From a virus: a stretch of 31,119 nt of DNA. How positions within the stretch are numbered: the stretch's first letter is position 1; every line of letters begins with the position of its first letter. The position numbers were made by a program, and so were the translations under genes. Below are positions 14,469 to 18,818 of the stretch, one piece after another. Location of the stretch: the IMG/VR virus record IMGVR_UViG_3300005294_000062, positions 1-31,119 of that record. One strand, given 5' to 3'. A model generated the notes under the pieces. The model saw only the letters and a list, made by a program, of their open reading frames with translations. It was not told the DNA's origin and searched no databases.

Positions 14469-14552
14469 TGGCGGAGAGCCGCAGAATCGAACTGCTACCT
14501 TTCACAGTAGTCCCATTTAGCAGACGGGATGAAGCCCAGCTTCAGACTCTCC
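14469..14552 (-). tRNA. tRNA-Ser (anticodon GCU)
   Basis: The acceptor GGAGAGT pairs with GCTCTCC; G73 and CCA follow. The anticodon arm is CCCGT-CTGCTAA-ATGGG. A class II variable arm forms CTAC-TGTGAAAG-GTAG. The D-arm is a 5-bp hairpin with a 3-base loop, GAAGC-TGG-GCTTC. The T-loop is TTCGATT with one mismatch in its stem. Confidence 0.9.
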
Positions 14553-14566
14553 CCAAATTGTCTTAG

Positions 14567-14640
14567 TGGTCGCGCACGTCGGAATCGAACCGCTCCCCAT
14601 GCTCCCAAGGCACGTGTGCATCCACTACACCTCGCGCGCG
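14567..14640 (-). tRNA. tRNA-Pro (anticodon UGG)
   Basis: The acceptor CGCGCGC pairs with GTGCGCG; A73 and CCA follow. The anticodon arm is CGTGC-CTTGGGA-GCATG. The T-loop is TTCGATT but the T-stem AGCGG/CCGAC has two outer mismatches. It is the only proline tRNA. Confidence 0.87.
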
Positions 14641-14650
14641 TTAAATTTTG

Positions 14651-14724
14651 TGGCAGGGCGTGTAGGAATCGAACCCACGTAGCAAGATCCAAAGTCTTGC
14701 GTTCTACCATTGAACTAACGCCCA
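14651..14724 (-). tRNA. tRNA-Gln (anticodon UUG)
   Basis: The acceptor TGGGCGT pairs with ACGCCCT except for an open first pair (T-T), which suits the weak 1-72 pair favoured by glutaminyl-tRNA synthetase. G73 and CCA follow. The anticodon arm is CAAGA-CTTTGGA-TCTTG and the T-arm GTGGG-TTCGATT-CCTAC. Confidence 0.92.
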
Positions 14725-14727
14725 ATG

Positions 14728-14801
14728 TGGTCCTCGATAAACGACTTGAACGCTTACTAAGCGGTGATCGGCCGCTCGTGCTGCCATTACACCAATCGAG
14801 G
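14728..14801 (-). tRNA. tRNA-Ile (anticodon GAU), C at position 33
   Basis: The acceptor CCTCGAT pairs fully with ATCGAGG; A73 and CCA follow. The T-arm is AAGCG-TTCAAGT-CGTTT. The anticodon arm is AGCGG-CCGATCA-CCGCT, which places GAU at 34-36 but with C33 instead of the nearly universal U33 and C37 instead of a purine. Either an unusual isoleucine tRNA or a decaying gene. Its 5' end abuts the next tRNA's CCA with no spacer. Confidence 0.75.
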
Positions 14802-14875
14802 TGGAGCTTCCAGCGAGACTCGAACTCGCATCGTGACGTTGGCAACGTCGCCGTCTACCTTTGACATATGGAAGC
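14802..14875 (-). tRNA. tRNA-Gly (anticodon GCC)
   Basis: The acceptor GCTTCCA pairs fully with TGGAAGC; T73, normal for glycine, and CCA follow. The anticodon loop is TTGCCAA and the T-arm GCGAG-TTCGAGT-CTCGC. Its CCA directly touches the 5' end of tRNA-Ile(GAU). Confidence 0.92.
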
Positions 14876-14880
14876 ACTAA

Positions 14881-15129
14881 TTACTTCGAAGCAACATCTT
14901 CACATGAAGCAACTGCTTTACAGCCAGTGTGTACAATACAAATCCACCCTCTACTTGTTGCCATGCTGCTGAAGGTGGTAGTGCAGACAATCCACTCGCC
15001 GCCTTGGCAACTCCCACTCTCTTGGATGTGAGCAAACCCGCAGTAGCCATTTGTAATACTCTCACCCCACGCCGTGGTTGCTCCAACAATAGCCACTACC
15101 AACGCTATCGCTACAACTAACTTCCTCAC
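14881..15129 (-). CDS. Secreted cysteine-rich small protein, 82 aa
   Basis: The start is GTG with AAGGAGG 5 bases upstream. The first 24 residues form a clear signal peptide: basic start MRKL, then a hydrophobic core VVAIALVVAIVGATTAWG, with probable cleavage after AWG. The mature part of about 60 residues has six cysteines (NGYCGF, GSCQGG, IVCTTT, ICIVHTGC, SCED), so it is probably disulphide-bonded outside the cytoplasm. No family is recognised. It is embedded between tRNA-Gln(CUG) and tRNA-Gly(GCC). An exported effect on the host envelope or on superinfection is possible but speculative. Confidence 0.75.
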   Translation of the reverse strand: MRKLVVAIALVVAIVGATTAWGESITNGYCGFAHIQESGSCQGGEWIVCTTTFSSMATSRGWICIVHTGCKAVASCEDVASK

Positions 15130-15143
15130 TTCAACCTCCTTGG

Positions 15144-15217
15144 TGGCAAGGGCGCAAGGATTCGAACCTTGGCTAACTGGGTCAGAGCCAGTTATGCTAC
15201 CGTTACATCACACCCTT
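15144..15217 (-). tRNA. tRNA-Gln (anticodon CUG)
   Basis: The acceptor AAGGGTG pairs with CGCCCTT, with a weak A1-U72 pair as favoured for Gln; G73 follows. The anticodon arm is ACTGG-CTCTGAC-CCAGT and the T-arm CAAGG-TTCGAAT-CCTTG. The 3' end encodes CCACCA (second copy at 15141-15143). Confidence 0.92.
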
Positions 15218-15220
15218 GTG

Positions 15221-15310
15221 TGGTGGCGTGCTAGGGAATCGAACCCTAACGCTCCCTTGTGGAAGGCTTGGGTTACAGCCAAGCCCACATCCATAGTGGT
15301 CTAACACGCC
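15221..15310 (-). tRNA. tRNA-Tyr (anticodon GUA)
   Basis: The acceptor GGCGTGT pairs with GCACGCC; A73 and CCA follow. The anticodon arm is CTTGG-CTGTAAC-CCAAG. A long class II variable arm follows, as expected for bacterial tRNA-Tyr. The T-arm is TAGGG-TTCGATT-CCCTA. Confidence 0.94.
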
Positions 15311-15378
15311 TTTTTAATCTTCGTGACACCAACACCCACATCCCCCTACCTCACACCTATCATGGTCACAAGGTGGGG

Positions 15379-15456
15379 TGGTACGCCTGGTAGGACTCGA
15401 ACCCACAACTTCAACGTTCGTAGCGTTGCGTGATATTTCCATTTCACCACAGGCGC
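15379..15456 (-). tRNA. tRNA-Arg (anticodon ACG)
   Basis: The acceptor GCGCCTG pairs with CAGGCGT; A73 and CCA follow. The anticodon arm is CAACG-CTACGAA-CGTTG and the T-arm GTGGG-TTCGAGT-CCTAC. If A34 is deaminated to inosine by the host, it reads CGU, CGC and CGA. Confidence 0.93.
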
Positions 15457-15463
15457 ATCTAGG

Positions 15464-15539
15464 TGGCGGTACCGAAGAGACTTGAACTCTCACCTTTCAC
15501 AGTGACAGTGTGATGCTCTACCAATTAAGCTACGGTACC
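15464..15539 (-). tRNA. tRNA-Asp (anticodon GUC)
   Basis: The acceptor GGTACCG pairs fully with CGGTACC; G73, typical for Asp, and CCA follow. The anticodon arm is TCACA-CTGTCAC-TGTGA and the T-arm GAGAG-TTCAAGT-CTCTT. Confidence 0.94.
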
Positions 15540-15545
15540 GTGATT

Positions 15546-16094
15546 TTAAGCAATACGCATCTTGTCTTTAGCAGTCTTCTTAGCCTTAGGTTTGGTTTCA
15601 ATGCGCTTGATCTTACCAAACTTCACCGTGCCTTTAGGACTTTCTTTACCGCCGTCGGGCTCGATCTTCTTTTTCACAGCAACTCCTTTATATTCCATAA
15701 ATTCTAGTAAAACTTTTGTAGCCTTCTCCCTTCTACGCTTATTTAACCCTCCCCATAAAAGGGCTATTAATGCTTGTACTTTCTCAAATCCGCCGACATA
15801 CCACACATACATCTTTTTGTAACCGGCCTTACGATCAGAGTCTACTCTTCTATTACCAAAACCAACGATTCTTTCAAAGCGATCTACACTGTCCTTGTCT
15901 GACATTTTAAGAGCGGCTCTAGGATACGGATATTCTTTGCCCCTCTTTAAACAACGTTGTGTAAAAATCGACCCCTCTCCATCAAAAAGTCCCGCAGCCC
16001 AAAAAATCTCTTCTCTAAAAGTGGTGGGAGCAGAAGGACTTGAACCTTCAAACCCTTTTGGGGCAACAGTTTCTAAGACTGCCGTGTCTGCCAT
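15546..16094 (-). CDS. LAGLIDADG homing endonuclease-like protein, 182 aa
   Basis: FREEIFWAAGLFDGEGSI (residues 26-43 from the chosen start) is a single LAGLIDADG motif, with the catalytic acidic residue in the FDGEG part. The following fold (PYPRAALKMSDKDSVDRFER, then MYVWYVGGFEKVQALIALLW) matches one domain of this family; such proteins act as dimers and cut specific DNA sites. The C-terminus is very basic (KPKAKKTAKDKMRIA). No ATG, GTG or TTG lies between the motif and the tRNA-Leu(UAG) gene, so the nearest ATG is at 16094, inside the tRNA. A rare start such as ATT near the motif is the alternative. Confidence 0.75.
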   Translation of the reverse strand: MADTAVLETVAPKGFEGSSPSAPTTFREEIFWAAGLFDGEGSIFTQRCLKRGKEYPYPRAALKMSDKDSVDRFERIVGFGNRRVDSDRKAGYKKMYVWYVGGFEKVQALIALLWGGLNKRRREKATKVLLEFMEYKGVAVKKKIEPDGGKESPKGTVKFGKIKRIETKPKAKKTAKDKMRIA

Positions 16095-16108
16095 TTCACC
16101 ATACTCCC
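16022..16108 (-). tRNA. tRNA-Leu (anticodon UAG), normal class II
   Basis: The acceptor GGGAGTA pairs with TGCTCCC; A73 and CCA follow. The anticodon arm is GCAGT-CTTAGAA-ACTGT, followed by a long variable arm (GCCCCAAAAGGGT). The T-arm is GAAGG-TTCAAGT-CCTTC. This is the only leucine tRNA here with the expected variable arm. The likely start of the LAGLIDADG gene lies in its D-arm. Confidence 0.94.
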
Positions 16109-16128
16109 ATTCTAACACATCATCGCGG

Positions 16129-16205
16129 TGGTCGCCAAGGTGAGACTCGAACTCACAAGAGCTAAGGTTTGAGCTTAGCATGTCTGCCAATTGCATCACT
16201 TGGCG
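16129..16205 (-). tRNA. tRNA-Leu (anticodon CAA), short variable arm
   Basis: The acceptor CGCCAAG pairs fully with CTTGGCG; A73 and CCA follow. The anticodon arm is CTAAG-CTCAAAC-CTTAG and the T-arm GTGAG-TTCGAGT-CTCAC. The D-arm has the leucine-type GCAATTGGCAGAC, but at most about seven bases (GCTCTT region) fill the variable position. Confidence 0.88.
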
Positions 16206-16216
16206 ATCTAAACTTG

Positions 16217-16292
16217 TGGTCGGCAAGTACGAACTCGAATCGTACCCTCCACATCTTCAGTGTGGCGTGCTACCTACTAACACCACTTGCCG
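16217..16292 (-). tRNA. tRNA-Phe (anticodon GAA)
   Basis: The acceptor CGGCAAG pairs fully with CTTGCCG; A73 and CCA follow. The anticodon arm is CCACA-CTGAAGA-TGTGG and the T-arm TACGA-TTCGAGT-TCGTA. Its first 23 bases form the last codons and stop of the HNH gene. Confidence 0.93.
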
Positions 16293-16611
16293 ATCTTCTA
16301 GCATATGTTCTGCGTCTATGGCAGTTAGAACAAACTACCTCACAGTTTCTCAATTCTTTCTTTATTCTATCGAACCCCCAACCAACATTCACTATGCTAG
16401 CCGGGTTAATCGTTTTAGCTCCAATATGATCGAAGTCTAAAACTATCGGATCTTTAATACTGCAATCCGCACATCCCGCGTTATGCTTGACTCTTCTAAG
16501 AAATTTAATAATCCTAAGCTTACGTTTCTTTGCTCTACACTTATAATCATCGGCATTACGTTCATAATGCGTCTTACCGTAAATCTCATATTGTGATCCA
16601 CCTGTAACCAT
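16270..16611 (-). CDS. HNH homing endonuclease-like protein, 113 aa
   Basis: The protein has the HNH nuclease layout. GCADCSIKDP supplies the first CxxC (Cys 47/50), VLDFDHIGAKT carries the D-H of the first HNH strand (Asp 61, His 62), and CEVVCSNCHRRRTY supplies the second zinc pair (Cys 94/97) and the final His. The N-terminus is basic, with KCRAKKRKLRIIKFLRRVK for DNA contact. The ATG follows AGGAG at 5 bases. The last eight codons and the TAG stop lie inside tRNA-Phe. It is probably a free-standing mobile endonuclease settled between tRNA genes; an intron-encoded form is not indicated. Confidence 0.85.
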   Translation of the reverse strand: MVTGGSQYEIYGKTHYERNADDYKCRAKKRKLRIIKFLRRVKHNAGCADCSIKDPIVLDFDHIGAKTINPASIVNVGWGFDRIKKELRNCEVVCSNCHRRRTYARRSASGVSR

Positions 16612-16621
16612 AGCGCTCCTG

Positions 16622-16695
16622 TGGAGCGGGCAGAGAGAATCGAACTCTCATCACAAGGGTGGAAGCCTAGTGCTCTACCATTGAGCTATGCCCGC
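16622..16695 (-). tRNA. tRNA-Gly (anticodon UCC)
   Basis: The acceptor GCGGGCA pairs fully with TGCCCGC; T73 and CCA follow. The anticodon arm CTAGG-CTTCCAC-CCTTG has one T-T mismatch. The T-arm is GAGAG-TTCGATT-CTCTC. Confidence 0.92.
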
Positions 16696-16728
16696 TTACC
16701 AGTTACGTCTTGACCGCTCAAATCTTTG

Positions 16729-16802
16729 TGGTGGAAAAGGAGAGAATCGAACTCTCATCGCTCGGGTGCAAACCGAGGGTAATCCCGTTATACTACTTCC
16801 CC
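16729..16802 (-). tRNA. tRNA-Ala (anticodon UGC)
   Basis: The acceptor GGGGAAG pairs with CTTTTCC and contains G3-U70, the main identity element for alanine. A73 and CCA follow. The anticodon arm is CTCGG-TTTGCAC-CCGAG and the T-arm GAGAG-TTCGATT-CTCTC. Its first ten bases overlap the end of the 61-aa gene. Confidence 0.94.
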
Positions 16803-16978
16803 ACTGTCAAATATTGCCTATCTCTAGTATCTTTCCAGCTCTTGCGAGGTCTGTACGTGGCATTCTCGTTGCGGTGATACTTGCACCAGCCACAACGTAT
16901 CTTACCCGTGTGCTCCAGCTCTCTTTTGTACAACCTATTATACAACGTTCTGTTGGAGGTCGTAGTTAGCTCTCTCAC
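16793..16978 (-). CDS. Small CxxC protein of a common phage type, 61 aa
   Basis: I place the start at a GTG at 16978 with AGAGG 5 bases upstream; a longer frame runs back through tRNA-Glu and is rejected. The protein reads ELTTTSNRTLYNRLYKRELE, then GKIRCGWCKYHRNENATYRP, then a basic KSWKDTRD tail. The CGWCKYHRNEN segment with flanking basic residues resembles small phage proteins of unknown function that may bind zinc or RNA. Its TAG stop is the U8-A9-G10 of tRNA-Ala, so the gene and tRNA overlap by ten bases. Confidence 0.65.
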   Translation of the reverse strand: MRELTTTSNRTLYNRLYKRELEHTGKIRCGWCKYHRNENATYRPRKSWKDTRDRQYLTVGK

Positions 16979-17003
16979 GTCAACCTCTCGTGCGTGCGTG
17001 CGT

Positions 17004-17078
17004 TGGTAGCGCGCCGGGGAGTCGAACCCCGCATCTCCACGTTGAAAGCGTGGCAACTCACCGCATGTATCGCGCGCC
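17004..17078 (-). tRNA. tRNA-Glu (anticodon UUC)
   Basis: The acceptor GGCGCGC pairs with GCGCGCT; A73 and CCA follow. The anticodon arm is CCACG-CTTTCAA-CGTGG and the T-arm CGGGG-TTCGACT-CCCCG. It reads GAA and GAG. Confidence 0.93.
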
Positions 17079-17108
17079 ACTCCTAATTAGTTCATCTATC
17101 TGCAATGT

Positions 17109-17184
17109 TGGTAGCGGCCGTGGGAATCAAACCCACCATGTCACGGTTATGAGCCGTGCGTGTCCACCAGTTCACCTGGCCGCA
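17109..17184 (-). tRNA. tRNA with CAU anticodon (Met, type unresolved)
   Basis: This is the first tRNA after the array promoter. The stem GCGGCC pairs with GGCCGC, and the first acceptor pair is an open T-T. A73 and CCA follow. The anticodon arm is CACGG-CTCATAA-CCGTG. The open 1-72 pair recalls initiator tRNA, but the three G-C pairs of the initiator anticodon stem are not present. The T-loop is TTTGATT, with U in place of the conserved C56. Elongator Met is the simplest reading; a lysidine-type Ile tRNA cannot be excluded. Confidence 0.85.
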
Positions 17185-17193
17185 TCGTGTGTG

Positions 17194-17220
17194 CAGGGGG
17201 TAATATACCACTACCCCCTG
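17194..17220. promoter_or_regulatory. Inverted repeat around the -10 of the tRNA promoter (candidate operator)
   Basis: CAGGGGG and CCCCCTG are perfect 7-base arms separated by 13 bases that contain the -10 TATATT. There is no T-run, so a terminator is unlikely. A repressor site or a transcript-start hairpin are both possible. Confidence 0.5.
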
Positions 17221-17230
17221 CTCGTGTCAA
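17202..17230 (-). promoter_or_regulatory. Promoter of the tRNA array
   Basis: TTGACA (17230-17225) and TATATT (17207-17202) are separated by 17 bp and read leftward into tRNA-Met. The TGA stop of the 92-aa gene lies inside the -35. An inverted repeat CAGGGGG/CCCCCTG (17194-17220) encloses the -10 and could bind a regulator. Confidence 0.85.
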
Positions 17231-17505
17231 GTACCTGGCTCAGGAACAACGGCGTCGATGGCCTTTGCTTCATCCACGATGGTCTGAAGTTCAGCCAAAA
17301 GCTCCGTTTCCTCAGCAGCGCTCATCCCGCCACCGTCTTGCGCATCCAACACGCGCTGGATGTCGGCAAGGATTTTTGCGTTCGTAGCACGCAATTCAAT
17401 GAACGCATCCCTAAATTCCTGTGCTGTAGCCATGAGCCACCTCTCAAGCGCTTTGACAGCGCAAAAAACATCTGTGGTTGTTGCTTTGCGGGTGAACCAA
17501 CGCAT
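17227..17505 (-). CDS. Small helical protein, 92 aa (or 68 aa from an internal start)
   Basis: The main part reads ATAQEFRDAFIELRATNAKI, then QRVLDAQDGGGMSAAEETEL, then a helix and the tail AVVPEPGT. This helix, Gly-rich turn with GMSAAEE, helix layout is common in small phage proteins of unknown role. Two starts are possible. The ATG at 17505 has GGAGG 9 bases upstream. The ATG at 17433 has AGAGG 6 bases upstream and removes a basic, less helix-like leader. It has its own promoter (17541-17569), just beyond the capsid-unit terminator, and its stop sits in the next promoter. Confidence 0.7.
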   Translation of the reverse strand: MRWFTRKATTTDVFCAVKALERWLMATAQEFRDAFIELRATNAKILADIQRVLDAQDGGGMSAAEETELLAELQTIVDEAKAIDAVVPEPGT

Positions 17506-17540
17506 ATGTTGGCACCTCCGTTAGTTAGGACTCATGATTG

Positions 17541-17569
17541 AGTATAACACTATGCATCGGGGGTGTCAA
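17541..17569 (-). promoter_or_regulatory. Promoter for the 92-aa gene
   Basis: TTGACA (17569-17564), a 17-bp spacer and TATACT (17546-17541) read leftward. It lies directly after the intrinsic terminator at 17577-17615, so it opens a new transcription unit. Confidence 0.87.
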
Positions 17570-17576
17570 GTGCTAC

Positions 17577-17615
17577 AAAAAAAAAGAAGGGGTGACAAGT
17601 TGCCCTGCCACCCCT
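17577..17615 (-). terminator. Intrinsic terminator after the capsid unit
   Basis: The minus strand forms a 10-bp stem (AGGGGTGGCA paired with TGTCACCCCT, one G-U) with an 8-base loop. It is followed by TC and a run of nine or more T residues. It lies about 30 bases after the stop of the 50-aa gene and is the clearest terminator in the window. Confidence 0.92.
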
Positions 17616-17643
17616 GCTCAGCAAATAAAGCTAGTGAATGGCG

Positions 17644-17796
17644 TTAGCAGCCAGCTCCAGGGGCTTCGCCAGCCCCATTCTTAGGCGTAACGTTCGGTTG
17701 GTTATCAACCGTGCCCGTGCTCATCGCCGGGACGTTTACACTAGCCACCGGGTAGTCGTTAACAATCGGCTTACCGGGAAGTCTTAGTCCAGCCAT
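17644..17796 (-). CDS. Small protein downstream of the capsid gene, 50 aa
   Basis: The ATG follows GGAG at 7 bases. The protein begins MAGLRLPGKPIVNDYPVASV and ends NGAGEAPGAGC. It is rich in Pro, Gly and Val, with little predicted helix and a lone C-terminal cysteine. It lies between the major capsid gene and the terminator, so it belongs to the head transcript. A minor capsid or decoration peptide is possible; no family is recognised. Confidence 0.65.
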   Translation of the reverse strand: MAGLRLPGKPIVNDYPVASVNVPAMSTGTVDNQPNVTPKNGAGEAPGAGC

Positions 17797-17820
17797 AGTA
17801 GTTCTCCTTCTAAGCTATGG

Positions 17821-18786
17821 TTAGCTTACGCTGCTTCCGTGAACGATGCGTGCGATCCTGTTTTCAGGGCCACCGCTCGGCACAGAAGAGAAAGCAGTGA
17901 AGAAGACCTTAGCACCAACGGTTGCAAACTGGTTCACGGGGTCTGCTGCTCCCGCACTACCAAGTTGCTTCACGAAGGTCTTAGCGGTCATGTCACTGAT
18001 TTCAGTTACATAAAACGCATCAGGGGCGAACATGAAGGAACGATAACCGCTAGCTTGAGCGCTCATTCCACCAATTGCCACGAGGCGCTTTGCGTTGCTT
18101 GACGTTATGACGCGGGCACCAAAAAATCTACCCATCTCACCACGGTAGATATTACCCACCGTCTGAGCATCACCGTACTTATTTACTTCCAACCAGCTAT
18201 TGCCGGTGAGCGAGGCTTGGAGGTCGTAAACAGCAAGGGGGTGCGTGAGCACCGGGTAAAGGCCGTCGGGAGGACGGGGGTTGTCAAAGCTATCAAGAAG
18301 CACTGCCGCACGAAGTATGTCACTGCCCTTGAGGATAGAGGCTGTAGCGACGGAACCGCTAGCAGCGCGACCACCACCAACGAACACGCCCGCGCCACTG
18401 ATCTGGTCGCGGATGTGGGTGTCCATCCTACGAGCGATGTCACGTGCGATGTCCCGTAGAGACAACTCAATCACATCGCTGAGGGCGGTCATAACCACAA
18501 CGTCGGAGTGCTTGTAAGCGCCCGCAAATTGCTTGAGGACGCCGCTCACAAACTGAGCGCTAAGAGGGCAGGTGCCGATTGCGACACCTTCACTGGCCAC
18601 GGCCGCTACGATGTTCTGCTTCTTCAAACGCGGAACCTTTACCGACGTGCCGAAATTACGCGGCAACGCTCGCTTGCTGCCGAAGGCATACAAGTACAAG
18701 TTCGGATAGAGGTTTTCGCCGAAGAGCGTGTCCCAATAAGAAGGGATGAACGCTGTAAGGCCGGTAGTAATAGTAGGACTCGCCAT
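17821..18786 (-). CDS. Major capsid protein, HK97-type fold expected, 321 aa
   Basis: Its place after portal and scaffold, its length and a strong ribosome site (AAAGGAGAAATAGTATG) fit the most abundant head protein. It begins PTITTGLTAFIPSYWDTLFG, has TSVKVPRLKKQNIVAAVASE near residue 50 and ISLRDIARDIARRMD-type helix sequence near 110-125 (seen as IELSLRDIARDIARR). LYPVLTHPLAVYDLQAS follows near 180. These features resemble the N4-gp56/P22-like capsid group, where a long spine helix is followed by a P-domain. The family call is from pattern and order. Confidence 0.85.
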   Translation of the reverse strand: MASPTITTGLTAFIPSYWDTLFGENLYPNLYLYAFGSKRALPRNFGTSVKVPRLKKQNIVAAVASEGVAIGTCPLSAQFVSGVLKQFAGAYKHSDVVVMTALSDVIELSLRDIARDIARRMDTHIRDQISGAGVFVGGGRAASGSVATASILKGSDILRAAVLLDSFDNPRPPDGLYPVLTHPLAVYDLQASLTGNSWLEVNKYGDAQTVGNIYRGEMGRFFGARVITSSNAKRLVAIGGMSAQASGYRSFMFAPDAFYVTEISDMTAKTFVKQLGSAGAADPVNQFATVGAKVFFTAFSSVPSGGPENRIARIVHGSSVS

Positions 18787-18818
18787 ACTATTTCTCCTTT
18801 ACAAAATCAAACGATCAA

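Noticed and set aside
13697-14520. Plus-strand frames of 60-170 codons across the tRNA array
   Set aside because: They read through opposite-strand tRNAs, have repeated protein motifs made by T-arms, and lack ribosome sites.
16095-16226. Longer N-terminus of the LAGLIDADG protein up to 16226
   Set aside because: It would cross tRNA-Leu(UAG) and most of tRNA-Leu(CAA), with no ribosome site; the motif should be near the start.
11525-17184. Regular GGAATCGAACC-like repeat every 75-90 bases, suggesting a CRISPR array
   Set aside because: Each copy is the T-arm of a complete tRNA with its own acceptor stem, anticodon arm and CCA. The intervening sequence is not spacer-like.
11525-17184. Recoded stop codon with suppressor tRNA
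   Set aside because: No anticodon reads UAA, UAG or UGA, and genes end with all three stops without in-frame interruptions.
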